Origin: Batkoa obscura
Taxonomy: Eukaryota; Entomophthoromycota; Entomophthoromycetes; Entomophthorales; Batkoaceae
Direction of reading: 5' to 3'
DNA: 64,000 nt
Assembly: GCA_030770535.1 (NCBI GenBank)
Contig: JASVEC010000024.1
Span: forward strand, 1 to 64,000
Within the stretch, counting starts at the first letter, position 1, and every line of letters starts with the position of its first letter. Position numbers and translations under genes: made by a program. Below, in pieces: positions 23,217 to 33,610 of this stretch. The notes beneath the pieces are model-generated. The model worked only from the letters and a program-made list of their open reading frames with translations, did no database searches and was not told the origin of the DNA.

Positions 23217-24473
23217 CTTTTATTGAATTTCTATTTAAATCTATAAATAAAAAATAAAGATAAAAATTTCAAATTTTATGAATAGCTTATTTTTTTAGCC
23301 AATGAACTTGATAATATTTTATTGAAAATTTTCACATAAAAAAGAATTAATTATTATATAGTTTTTATAACTATATTAAGATATATTTTAAAATAAAATA
23401 ATATTTATAAAGTTATATAAACTTTAAATAGAATGAAAAATAAAATAAAATAAAATAAAAATAAAATAATAAATTGAAACAGTAATTTAATTTTTTGTTA
23501 ATTATTAATTCTTTTTTCTATTACATTAATTAGTTTATATATCTTTATTATTTATTAATATCAAAATTATTTGATTTTTAATTCACTTTATTATTTAAAA
23601 AGAAAACATTAAAAACATTAAAAATAGTTCTAAGTACATCATTTAAAATAAACTTTATAATAAAAACTTTAATATTCTAATTTTTATAAATAACTATTAA
23701 TTATATAAGGATGTTTTTCTTGGCTAAATTACTTTTTCCATCTTTTAAGCGCTATTTAAGTGGAAAATTGTTAGTAAAATTCTTAAATACAAGAATACAT
23801 CCCCATATCTTTAATAATAAAATGAGTTAAACATCTTATTAAAATGATATTTCAAAATCAAAACTCTATTTGAATTAATTGTAAATAATATTTAATAATT
23901 AACTTATATAGTTTTCAATATATATAATGTAATTAAAATAATATCTATATTACATTAATAAAATTATAATAAATAGATAAAGATAAAGATAAAGATAATC
24001 TAATGTCAAAATTGAATTGAATGATTCTAATTTTAAATAATCCGAAAAGATAACTATATAAACTAAATATTAAGTTTAATACAAATTTCATACAATTAAT
24101 ATAAAAATGAAATAGTTTCTAATCAAGTAAAAAAAATTATAATATTATTAACTAAAACTTAGAAACTATTAATATTATTAATAGAATTATTATTAATACT
24201 ATTATTTTTCAATCTTTTTAAAGTATTAATAATCTTAAACCCTTATCTTTAAGAAATTCAAACTCTATTTTTTATAATTAACATTTTAAACAATGTAAAT
24301 TTAAAAATAAAATTTAAATGATACCATCTTAAGATAAGATGATCTAATTTTAAAAAGATGAGGTAGTATTAAGGTGATATGGTATCATAATTAAAAAGTA
24401 TAAAAACAAATTAGAATTATATTTAATATTATAATAAATTATTATTATTATTATTATTATAAATTAAATTAAA
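23217..24473. other. Divergent spacer between the RNase gene and MET1
   Basis: About 1.26 kb. Contains an (AAATA)n run near 23441-23468, one foldback element (23707..23805) and an ATT microsatellite just before MET1 (24437..24459). Promoters of both genes must lie here; no specific motif is recognisable. Confidence 0.6.
23707..23805 (+). mobile_element. Foldback MITE copy 7
   Basis: Forward copy with a worn left end (AGGATG) and intact right end ACATCCCCA followed by TA; core TTTTAAGCGCTATTTAAGTGG. Its presence inside the AT-rich 14-36 kb block shows that block belongs to the same genome as the flanks. Confidence 0.82.
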
Positions 24474-25751
24474 ATGAATATAATAAATCCATTAAGTTAT
24501 GATCAACCTTTAAAATTGATATGGAAAAAGAAACAGAAGGATATAATAATATTAGGTAATTCTTGTTTAGCTTATCATTTTGCATATTTTGCATTAAATA
24601 CAGGAAATAAAGTAATTATGTTTAATAACAAACATAATATACAATGTAAAGTCAAGCCAGAATTAATAACATTAGTAAATAATAATAAGAATTTTAGTAT
24701 AAAATATAAAGATATAAATCAATGTGATTTATTAAATTGTCAATTATTATTAATTGAAAACAGTAATAATAATAAATTATTATGGCTAAAAAATCAATGT
24801 AATTTATTAAATATACCAATATTTCTTCATAATAATTTTAATTTAAGTGATATTTGGATAGAAGATTTAATTCATTTAAATCATGATGTTTGTTTATTAA
24901 ATAATAATAATATAAATGATGAAGGTTATAAATCAAATGAGGATATAACAAATAATAACAATATGGAAATAAATAACGATATTTTACATAATAATAATAA
25001 TGAATTAATACAATATAATAATATAAATATTAATACAATAACTACTCAAGCTCAAATTTATTTAATTGGTGCTGGACCTGGAGATATTGGATTATTAACA
25101 CTTAAAGCAAAACAAATCATAGAACAAGCAGATTTAGTTTTAGCAGATAAACTAATAAGTAAAGAAATATTAAACCTAGTTCGAGGGGAATTAAAGATAG
25201 CTAATAAATATCAAGGGAATCAAATTAATGCTCAAAATGAATTAAATGAGTATGGAAAACAAGGTTTAATAAAAGGACAATTAGTTGTTCGATTAAAAGG
25301 AGGGGATCCATTTATCTTCGGTAGAGGGGGAGAAGAGGTTTTATATTATAGAAAATTAGGTTATGAGCCTAAAATTATTCCAGGTATTTCTTCTTGTTTA
25401 TCAGCTCCATTATTAGCAAATATACCTATAACTCATCGTTCTATAACCAACCAATTTTTAGTATGTACAGGTACTACATGTGATAATCGAATTATTAATT
25501 TACCAATATATGAAGAACAAAGAACACTAATATTATTAATGGCAGTTCATAAGATAAATGAAGTTCAATTATCATTAAGAGAATTGAAATATCCAGATAT
25601 TATTAATATTGCTATTATTGAGAATGCTTCTAGAGATAATCAAAGAAACATTTTTACTACATTAAAAGAGTTAATAGTAACAGCTAATAAGTTTAAAATT
25701 CAATCACCATCTATTATTGTTATTGGTAATTCTGTTAATACTTTATATTAA
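24474..25751 (+). CDS. MET1: Uroporphyrin-III C-methyltransferase (Met1-like, siroheme synthesis)
   Basis: Makes precorrin-2 from uroporphyrinogen III with two S-adenosylmethionine, the first step to siroheme, the cofactor of sulfite and nitrite reductase. Intronless, 425 residues. Residues about 195-425 are the methyltransferase: IYLIGAGPGDIGLLTLKA, ADLVLADKLIS, VVRLKGGDPFIFGRGGEE, PGISSCLSAPLLANIPITHR and a C-terminal SPSIIVIGNSV. The first 190 residues resemble the CysG/Met8-type Rossmann dehydrogenase half (DIIILGNSCLAYHFAYFALN) but the glycine-rich loop is incomplete and a 40-residue Asn-rich linker follows, so only methyltransferase activity is supported. Yeast Met1 has a similar two-part layout. 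Confidence 0.92.
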   Translation: MNIINPLSYDQPLKLIWKKKQKDIIILGNSCLAYHFAYFALNTGNKVIMFNNKHNIQCKVKPELITLVNNNKNFSIKYKDINQCDLLNCQLLLIENSNNNKLLWLKNQCNLLNIPIFLHNNFNLSDIWIEDLIHLNHDVCLLNNNNINDEGYKSNEDITNNNNMEINNDILHNNNNELIQYNNININTITTQAQIYLIGAGPGDIGLLTLKAKQIIEQADLVLADKLISKEILNLVRGELKIANKYQGNQINAQNELNEYGKQGLIKGQLVVRLKGGDPFIFGRGGEEVLYYRKLGYEPKIIPGISSCLSAPLLANIPITHRSITNQFLVCTGTTCDNRIINLPIYEEQRTLILLMAVHKINEVQLSLRELKYPDIINIAIIENASRDNQRNIFTTLKELIVTANKFKIQSPSIIVIGNSVNTLY

Positions 25752-25894
25752 TTATAATAAATAAATTAAACTAAATAAATAAATAAATAAAACTCACTTA
25801 ATAAAAATAAAAATAAAAATAAAATAAAATAAAAATAAATTAAATATTTAATAATTATTATATATAAGTAAAATTAGTTAATTAACTTTTATTT

Positions 25895-26747
25895 TTATGC
25901 TTTTTCTATTTTAGTCTCAATTCCCATTATAGATACTTCTTGATTAGCCTGTTATAAAATAAAATTAATAAAATTAATAAAATTAATAAAATTAATAATA
26001 TAATAATATAATTATATTATATTATATTAGCTTACTTTTTCATCATAATCAGCCCATTCACCGTCAGTTAAATCAATATCTTCAAATTTGATATTTGATT
26101 CGACACCAAAAGCAATGAAATCATCCTATATTATTTTAATATATATATAAATTATAATATTAATAAACTATTCTTTTCAAAAAAGTCAATTAATTTTTAA
26201 ACTTACTCTAGGTTGCCAAGCAACAATTTCCAACCCACGACATTCTAAAGTAGTAATAATTTGATATTGATTATTATTTTCCATTGAGTAAGGTTGAATT
26301 TTTTGACTTGTATCATAAGAACAACTACTTTCTCTTTTACAAAACTTACATTTAATTACTAAGTTAGCACTACCACGAGAGTTACTTAATTCAATTTCTT
26401 CCTATTAAAAAAAAAGAAATTAGATTATTTAATTTACAATTGATAAGAGTTATAAATAATAATAATAATAATAATAAAAGTTACATTTTTTGTTATTCCT
26501 ACCCATTTTGGGTTAACTTCATGACATGAAGTACATTCTACCTAGTTAATTATTAGTATTTAGTATTATAAATTATTTTAAATTTAAATTTAAATTTAAA
26601 TTACTTTAAAAAACCAAGTAAAATCATTTGAATTAGGTTGAATTTGATCAATATTAACTAACTCAGCTTTGAATAATAAATTTAATTTCTATATTAAAAT
26701 AATGTTATATTATATTATATTATATTCTATATTTTACTTACAACCAT
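25895..26747 (-). CDS. CXXC-motif zinc-binding protein (UPF0587/C1orf123/CZIB family)
   Basis: A small conserved eukaryotic zinc protein of unsettled function; human CZIB interacts with a copper chaperone system. Exons 26742..26747, 26605..26688, 26485..26541, 26207..26401, 26036..26125, 25895..25948 give 161 residues, as in the human protein (160). Two CxxC pairs are visible, VECTSCHEVNPKW and VIKCKFCKRESSC, followed by LECRGLEIVAWQPRDDF, GVESNIKF, DGEWADYDEK. All match the human pattern MKCGNCGE, QKCKLCARE, FECRGLEPVDFQP and WTDYDEK. Exon 1 carries just two codons. The gene is divergent from Hikeshi. Confidence 0.9.
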
Positions 26748-26956
26748 GATTTGTATTCAATTTTAGAAATTAAATTAAATTAAAAATAAATAAAAATGAG
26801 ATTAACTTATTTTATTATTCACCAATAAAATTGAATTTAATGAAATCAAATTGAAAATGAGGTATAAAAACGTAACAAAAAGTCAATGAAGAAAATGGAA
26901 TTTATTTTCAATAAAATCTTAAACAAGTATTAATAAATTAAGTAAAATATACAAAG
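26748..26956. promoter_or_regulatory. Bidirectional promoter of the CZIB-like gene and Hikeshi
   Basis: 209 bp between divergent start codons, AT-rich, with no clear motif. Its short length implies shared control elements. Confidence 0.45.
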
Positions 26957-27717
26957 ATGTTTGGATGTATAGTAGCAGGAAGATTAGTAAGATTAATATA
27001 TTTAACTATTAAAAAGAAGAAAACTAAATTTACAAAAATATTCTAAAATTATATCTATTTGTTATTAGGTTCAAACAAATTTACAGCAAGTTGAAGTCAA
27101 TAAATATTTATTTGAATTAAGTGATCCAAGTAGTATTAATCATATTGTTGTATTTATGTTAGGTACTATTCCATTTGACAATAATCATGGAGCATCTGTA
27201 CATTTTCTTTGGCCAAATAAAAATTGGCAATTTTTAGGATGGTAATATATTTTATAATCATGATTAATTATAATATAATATTTTTATAATTATAATATAA
27301 TATTCATTAAAAACTTATGATTGATTTTTAGTTAACTAATTTTTATCAATTTCTAGTTTAACTAATGAAAAACCTAGTTCTATATATAAATTACGTTCAC
27401 AAGATATGGTTGATAATGGAAGCGGTTTATCAGTCGTTAGTTTAGGTATAAGTATTGAACCTTTAGTATTACTTGAACAACAGATGGCACAACATAATAC
27501 TACTTTAAGTATAATGAAATTAGAAACTACAACTTTGCCAATAGTTCAGAATATTTTAACTAATTTATATAATTTTATAACTTCTTTTGTAAGTTCATCC
27601 AATGATACATCTTTATCAAATACTTTAATCCCTTTATCCGCTTTTCAACAATGGCATGATAAATTATTAAATAAATTAAAATTGGATCCTAATTTTTTAA
27701 ATAAAAATAATAATTAA
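26957..27717 (+). CDS. Hikeshi-like nuclear import carrier for Hsp70
   Basis: Hikeshi (OPI10 in yeast) carries ATP-bound Hsp70 through nuclear pores during heat stress. Exons 26957..26986, 27069..27241, 27357..27717 give 187 residues (human 197). MFGCIVAGRLVQTNLQQVEV matches the human start MFGCLVAGRLVQ; INHIVVFMLGTIPF and VSLGISIEPLVLLEQQM are the other family blocks (human INHVVVFMLGTIPF and AQIGISVELLDSMAQQ), and the C-terminal SAFQQWHDKLLNKLKLDP matches VLKWYENFQRRLAQNP. The acceptor of intron 2 (TTCTAG at 27356) was chosen over an earlier TTTTAG because only it keeps the frame. Confidence 0.92.
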
Positions 27718-27778
27718 ATTAATATAACAATAATATTTATAATATGTTTATAATTTTGATTTTAATTTTATTTTATTC

Positions 27779-29672
27779 TTATTTCTTTGGTGGGTATGAA
27801 GAAGTCTGTGGTGGATAACCAGAGTTAGTAGGTGGATAAGGGCTACTTTGTGGTGGATAAGGTGAACTTACTGGTGGATAAAGAGATGTTTGGGGTGGAT
27901 AAGTAGGTGAAGTATTATTACTATTACTATTACTATTACTATTGTTATTAGGAGGATAAGGTGAGCTTATTGGTGGATAAACATTGTATTGTGTAGGACT
28001 TGTATGATTGGATGAAGTATTACTAGGTGGATACAAATTATTAGATGGTGGATAAATAGAAGAAGCTGGTGGATATCCTGAAGAGCTTTCTTGCTTTTTA
28101 TTGTCATTTAATGGTGGATAAATAGAACTAACATTTGAAGGAGGGTAACCTGTATTATTACTTGTTGGAGGATAACCTGTATTATTACTTGTTGGAGGAT
28201 AACCCAAATTACTACTTAAAGGAGGATAACCTGAAGATTGTTGAGTTGTTGATAGCTTTAATGAATTTTCTGGTGGATAAATAGATGAATTTTTATTACT
28301 TTCTTGTTTATTATCCTCTTTTAATGGTGGATAAACTGAATTATTACTTATAGGAGGATATACTGATGATTGTTGAGTTCCACTTGGCTTTGAAGAGGAA
28401 CTTACTGGTGGGTAAACAGAACTACTGTTTGAAGGTGGATGTCCTGCACTATTGTTTGCTGGAGGATAACCAGAATTATTGCTTGGAGGGTATACGGAGG
28501 ATTGTTGACTTTCAGTAGGTTTTGATGAATTTAGTGGTGGATAAACAGAGCTAGAGGTTGAAGGTGGGTATCCTGAATTATTATTCGATGGTGGATATCC
28601 CGATGAATTGTTTGTTGATGGATAATTAGAACTGTTATTTGTAGGAGGATATATAGATGACCCTTGTGCTCCAGATGGTTTTGATGAACTTATTGGTGGA
28701 TAACCAGAGTTACCGTTTGAAGGTGGATACCCTGAACTACTATTTATTGGGGGATATCCTGAATTATTATTTGAAGGTGGATATACAGATGATTGTTGGC
28801 TTCCAGTTGGTTTTGTAGACGAGCTTACTGGTGGATATACTGAGCTGTTATTTGCTGGTGGATAACCTGTATTATTGGTTGCAGGATATGCAGAAGATTG
28901 ACCTGTTGATGACGGATATCCAGAATTATTATTACTTGGAGGATAACCCGAATTATTGTTTACTGGTGGATGACCATTGTTACCGGTGTTATTATTATTA
29001 CTTGACTTGGTATTAACTCTTTCGATTTTTTGATTTGAAATCGACATATTAGCTAATTGATTTGTAGTTGAATCCAATTTATTATTTGTTTGTTTAAATG
29101 TATCTTGTTTTAAAGGTAAATAAGTACACTTTAAATGAATTTTACCACAATATTTATTTTTATGCTTGATTTCATACCAGTTTTCAATAAATCCAAATTC
29201 TATTATTGTAAATAAAGAGATACTTGTTTTACCAATTAAATCATCATCTGATAATTTATCATAATCATAACAATCAATTAATAACTCACTTTCTCCATTA
29301 ACATTACTTTTGTAAAGGAAGGTTTTTGTTAATTTTAATAAATAAAATAGAATGTTTTTGTACTTACAATAAAAATTCTTCATTCCAAGTAGCTTTTGAA
29401 CCTGCATTCATTATTATTTTTGTCTTTGCTGATTGTGATCCCAACTTTAATATAGTATATGCGTCATTTTTGCCTAAAACGTTAGTTTAATATTTTATTT
29501 AATATGTTATGTCTATCAATAGTTATAAACTTACCAAATAAACCATCTCGATTTTTTAAGTCTTTAGCACTAACTATAAATTTGAATAATTATTTTATAC
29601 TTTTAAGTTTATATTTTTATTACCAACAGTAACCTTTAAACTTCCTTTTTGTTTATTAATATTTAAACTCAT
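27779..29672 (-). CDS. C2-domain protein with long YPP-rich repeat tail (C2-D)
   Basis: 573 residues; exons 29624..29672, 29535..29573, 29368..29473, 27779..29306. Residues 1-125 are a C2 domain: GSLKVTVVSAKDLKNRDGLF, GKNDAYTILKLG, ATWNEEFLF, CYDYDKLSDDDLIGKT; the acidic Ca2+-loop residues are kept. The remaining 430 residues are low complexity, built from about 50 YPP-containing units (SGYPPSNNN, SVYPPVSSS, SKPSGTQQSS). Introns 1-3 lie at exactly the positions of those in C2-A and C2-B. Annexin-like YPP tails bind ALG-2 type EF-hand proteins in animals; this is an analogy only. It is divergent from C2-E. Confidence 0.87.
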
Positions 29673-30201
29673 TCTTATAAAAATTATTTAGTATAAAAGG
29701 ATTATTATAAACTTTAATTCTTTTTATATATTATAAAAAAATGAAACAAAAGCCAAATTATTGAAATCAGAACTTGTCATTTTTTAATAAGACTTCTTGA
29801 ACAAAAACTGTGACAAATTGGCAAATTTGTTGGGAAATGATATCATTAAACCGTTGTTCTTTTATAGTATTTTTTAATAATAAATTACTGCTAAAAATTC
29901 GGATTTGATTTCTAAAAATATCAAATTTAACTTTTTTTAAAGATTTAAAGATTGTTAGAAAAGTATCAATATATTAATATAAAACTATTATTACTTTAAA
30001 ATACATAAATACTATTAGTAATAATATAATAATAACGCCGCATAATATTACTACTTAGCAACTTTAATTTATCTTTTGTATTTTGATTTTTAATTTCTAT
30101 TTTTAAATCTACCAATAAAATAGCGGTGAATTTATAGAACATTAAATTAACTTGACTTTATTATTTAAACTTTAGTTTTCTTTTTTATTATCTTATCTAA
30201 A
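29673..30201. promoter_or_regulatory. Divergent region between C2-D and C2-E
   Basis: 529 bp between two C2-gene start codons. It has AACGCCGCATAATATTACT near 30033, the only GC-containing cluster in an otherwise AT-only stretch; no factor can be named. Confidence 0.4.
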
Positions 30202-31249
30202 ATGGATTTGAAATCAAAAAATCAAGCTAAAAATTATTTCAAAATAACAATAGGTAAGTAGTATTATCCTATATTTATAACGATATTTATTTATATACTT
30301 GTGTTTTAGATTATATGAATAAATTTTATTCTGATAAATTATTTGATAGTAAGGAGTTAAATAGTTTATATAATAATAACAACAGTTTATTAACTAATTT
30401 GACAGAAAACAACTCATATTATTTTAAATTGCGTTATGGAAAAGAAGAGGTTTATAGTAAATATCAAACATTAGAGAAATCCACTATTTATTTCAATCAA
30501 GAGTTTATATTGTAAGATAAAATCAATACTATTCATATAAACAAATATTAATACTAAACTTTATTTATAGTGATGATTTAGAATATAAATTTTTCAATAT
30601 AGAATTTTATAAATATAATTCAACAAAAGATGAATTTATTGGTTTAGTAGATGCTATTAATATCGATTATATAAAGAAAAAAAACAATTTTCGTGAACGG
30701 TTTCTATTAAAAAATTGGGAAGGCAAATCATTAACTTGTGAAATATTAATTCATTTAAGTTATCATTTGTCTAATGAATACTTTACTGACAACAATTCAT
30801 ATATTAATAGTACTAACAATAGTACTAACACTAATTATAAGATAAGTCAGGTTAATTATACGAATTTATCTTCACCAAAAATACCCATTAATTATAATTT
30901 GTATCAGAATAAATCTTTTTCCTCACCCAAAAAATTTACATACCCAACGGTATCTAATTATGGTAAAATGTATTTAAATAAACATTTAAGTAACAACAAT
31001 ATTAATACAATTAATACAACTAATACAACTATAAATAGAAGTAATAATAGTGTTAATTATAAGAATTTAGATGATGTTAATACTCAATCATTACCGCCTT
31101 CTTATTCTAAGCTATCTAATTATGAAAGTTTAACACAACCACTGCCCCCCCCTGCGTATAATACAAATACTCAAGTATCAAATAGAAGTAGTAATAGTAG
31201 GATTAATAATTTGAGTGCAAGATTTGGTTGGTCTAATGAAAAAAGTTAA
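30202..31249 (+). CDS. Divergent C2-like protein with Asn/Thr-rich tail (C2-E)
   Basis: 310 residues; exons 30202..30253, 30310..30511, 30571..31249. The first 175 residues follow the C2 strand pattern (YFKITI, YYFKLRYGKEEVYSKYQTL, STIYFNQEFILFDDLE, NIEFYKYNSTKDEFIG, CEILIHLSYH), and introns sit after the first strand and after the QEF strand, matching C2-A/B/D. The acidic loop residues are lost (YKYNSTKDE in place of DYDKxSxDD). The tail (residues 180-310) is rich in Asn, Ser, Thr with PPSY and PLPPPAYNT motifs that look like WW-domain (PPxY-type) or SH3 ligands. A paralogue call rests on intron position plus context. Confidence 0.65.
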
Positions 31250-32518
31250 TTTGGTGTTTTCTAATTTAAATAAAAGTTAATATTATATAGTTTATTATTA
31301 GAATTTTACTATTATTTGACTAAAATTTTGATCTTGATGATCATAAATATAGTTACTATAGACCTTACTTATAGGGAATTAATAGAACATAGAAACTTAA
31401 AACTTATTATAGAGTGTCAATTAAAAAAAATAACATTAGTTAATTTAAATTCTAATACCAGTTATTGTTTTTAATGTTTATTTTTCCAATTTTAAAGCCA
31501 AAATGTATATGAAATTATTATAGTTCATAATAACTTCAAAAAGCTTAATAGCTCTAAATACTGAAACAAAATTATTCCCGATTAAACTTCTATCTTACAT
31601 TATCTTCAAAACAATGGGTGATTCCCAACGAGAACATCAGAAATAATACAATTATCATATCTCTTTTTATACTATTTATAGCAGTAATTTTTTAAATCAT
31701 CTGTGCAACTATTTTTTTAAAGCCTGATCTTTAACTTTTAGCTGGGTTTTAACATAAATTTTACTCTTAAATGAACCATTAAATAGTTTAAAAAGAGCCG
31801 CAATAGTAACTAAATTAACATTGAATTAAATTAGTACTCAATATTGGTAAATTAGCTTTAAAAAACTTGCCATTGATTGTGTAATAAAAAAATAGGACTC
31901 TCAATCTTCTCTAATTACAAATATCAAAACATTCGAATACTCTAATTGACTCAGTCCATACTATTTCTCAAACTGTGGCTTAAACTAGCTAAAATCTTCA
32001 TCAGGTTGAAAGTTAGAGCTTAAACTAAGTCCAAAATAAAATTGATATTTATAATAGTATAAATAATCATATCTATATTCCATTCAACAATTTTATTTTA
32101 TCTACATTACATCTTTATATAAATGTTAATTTCAGTTTAACAATCTCTTTACCCCACATCAATATAATTCTAAATAGAACTTCTCAATAAAGTTTTGGTT
32201 TGAAAATCAAATAGTGATAAATCCTAATGTAACTTGAGTATAATCGAACTGAAAGGGGCAACACCTGATTACTAATTTCATTAATTTAACCAATGATAAG
32301 TGGCAAAACTATAAATTTGGTAACTTATGATCTCATTCAACCAAATCCTTTCAACTTCATGATTTATTAGTAAGTGAAATGAAAAGTATAAATAGGCATT
32401 CAATTAGATTTATTTTAATTTTAGTATTTTTCTTACTTTATCTTGTGTATAAATTATTATTGTTATCACTATATTTCTCCTTCAATAAATTATTATTATT
32501 ATTGTTATTCTTTTTATC
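31250..32518. other. Spacer between C2-E and the PH-domain gene
   Basis: About 1.27 kb without a credible coding frame, RNA gene or foldback element. The T-rich run before 32519 with ATTATTATTATTGTTATTC is the likely leader of the next gene. Confidence 0.6.
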
Positions 32519-33133
32519 ATGTTACTTCAATCTGTTATCAATTTTAATTTGAATTCAAAACCTCAGCATGCTTTAGGAATCAGTGAAGATCAACTAAATA
32601 TTAATGAGAATTTAAATAATGAACTTGAGGTTTATGGCTCCAGTCCAACAAGCGACTATATAGTTGAATTACCGAGTTATATTGGAAGTGAAATGGATTC
32701 AAATCCAATGAAAGAAGTAGTAGAAGATGAATTATTGCCCAACTATTCGTACTCAATATTTAATGAAGGCTATTTATATTTAAAAAAGGAAAATAGCAGT
32801 CGAAGTTTTATGAGTAAGAAATGGGAATTAAATTACTTTATATTACAAGGAACCAGTTTAAGGATATATGAATATAATCCTAATTTAACACATTACGGTA
32901 TTAATAAACATAGATTACAAAGCTATAAAAGCTGGAATTTATCGCAATGTAATATCAATTGGGTTAATAATCATACCAAATATGATAATGTGGTTAGGGT
33001 TACTATGAAAGATAACTCAACTTATCTTATTCGTACAAAAGAAAGATCAAAATTATTAGATTGGTTAAAGGATCTTAAAGCGGCTATAGTGCTCTCTGTA
33101 GATATCGATCAGAGAAGTTTATATTGTTTATAA
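32519..33133 (+). CDS. Small PH-domain protein
   Basis: 204 residues in a single exon. Residues about 82-195 look like a pleckstrin homology domain: FNEGYLYLKKENSS opens strand 1, MSKKWELNYFILQGTSLRIYE strands 2-3, VVRVTMKDNSTYLIRTKE strands 5-6, and LLDWLKDLKAAI is the C-terminal helix with the invariant tryptophan (near 182). The first 80 residues are acidic and apparently unstructured (SPTSDYIVELPSYIG). Fungal proteins of this type bind phosphoinositides at membranes or septins; the ligand cannot be deduced. A further 5' exon cannot be excluded. Confidence 0.75.
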   Translation: MLLQSVINFNLNSKPQHALGISEDQLNINENLNNELEVYGSSPTSDYIVELPSYIGSEMDSNPMKEVVEDELLPNYSYSIFNEGYLYLKKENSSRSFMSKKWELNYFILQGTSLRIYEYNPNLTHYGINKHRLQSYKSWNLSQCNINWVNNHTKYDNVVRVTMKDNSTYLIRTKERSKLLDWLKDLKAAIVLSVDIDQRSLYCL

Positions 33134-33206
33134 GTATGAAAATAAATTATTATTGTTTGTTTATTTCATTTTTTTGTTTATTTTTTTCAGTTGAATAGAA
33201 TTTTTA

Positions 33207-33238
33207 CTAGTAATGTTAAATCTAGTAATGTTAAATCT
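33207..33238. repeat. 15-bp tandem duplication
   Basis: Two perfect neighbouring copies of CTAGTAATGTTAAAT. Likely replication slippage. Confidence 0.8.
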
Positions 33239-33296
33239 GTCTTTTTATAATTATTATTACTGCTAACTTAAGTATAAAAATGAATTTTATAAGTTA

Positions 33297-33370
33297 TTTT
33301 ATTTTTATAAATAGATTTTTTATTGTTTCTTATTTTTATAAATAGACTTTTTTATTGTTTCTTATTTTTA
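33297..33370. repeat. 31-bp tandem duplication
   Basis: Two near-identical copies of a unit containing TTATTTTTATAAATAGA then TTTTTTATTGTTTC, plus the beginning of a third. Confidence 0.8.
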
Positions 33371-33610
33371 AATAAAAAACTTGAATTAATAATCGAAAAT
33401 TTTGTTTATTTTATATTACAACAGTCACATTTAATTAGAGTGGATAAATAATTAAATAGAATATTGAAAATGATTAGTTACAAAATTGAATTAAATTCAT
33501 CTAATTGAATGATTTCAATATTACGCTTAAAATCAATAATAATAGGGTTTGGAAAAATTGTTATTTTTGAGTTTTAAGTTTATTTGATTTTAGTTCTTTC
33601 AATAAATACG

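Larger units (their letters stand above)
33134..33610. other. Spacer between the PH gene and the fasciclin gene, with two short tandem repeats
   Basis: 477 bp. Holds a 15-bp repeat in two copies (CTAGTAATGTTAAAT, 33207..33238) and a 31-bp repeat in just over two copies (33297..33370). No gene seen. Confidence 0.6.

Noticed and set aside
11763-29672. Collagen-like or prion gene cluster
   Set aside because: The repeats are attached to C2 domains and follow YPP, not Gly-X-Y or Q/N prion composition alone.
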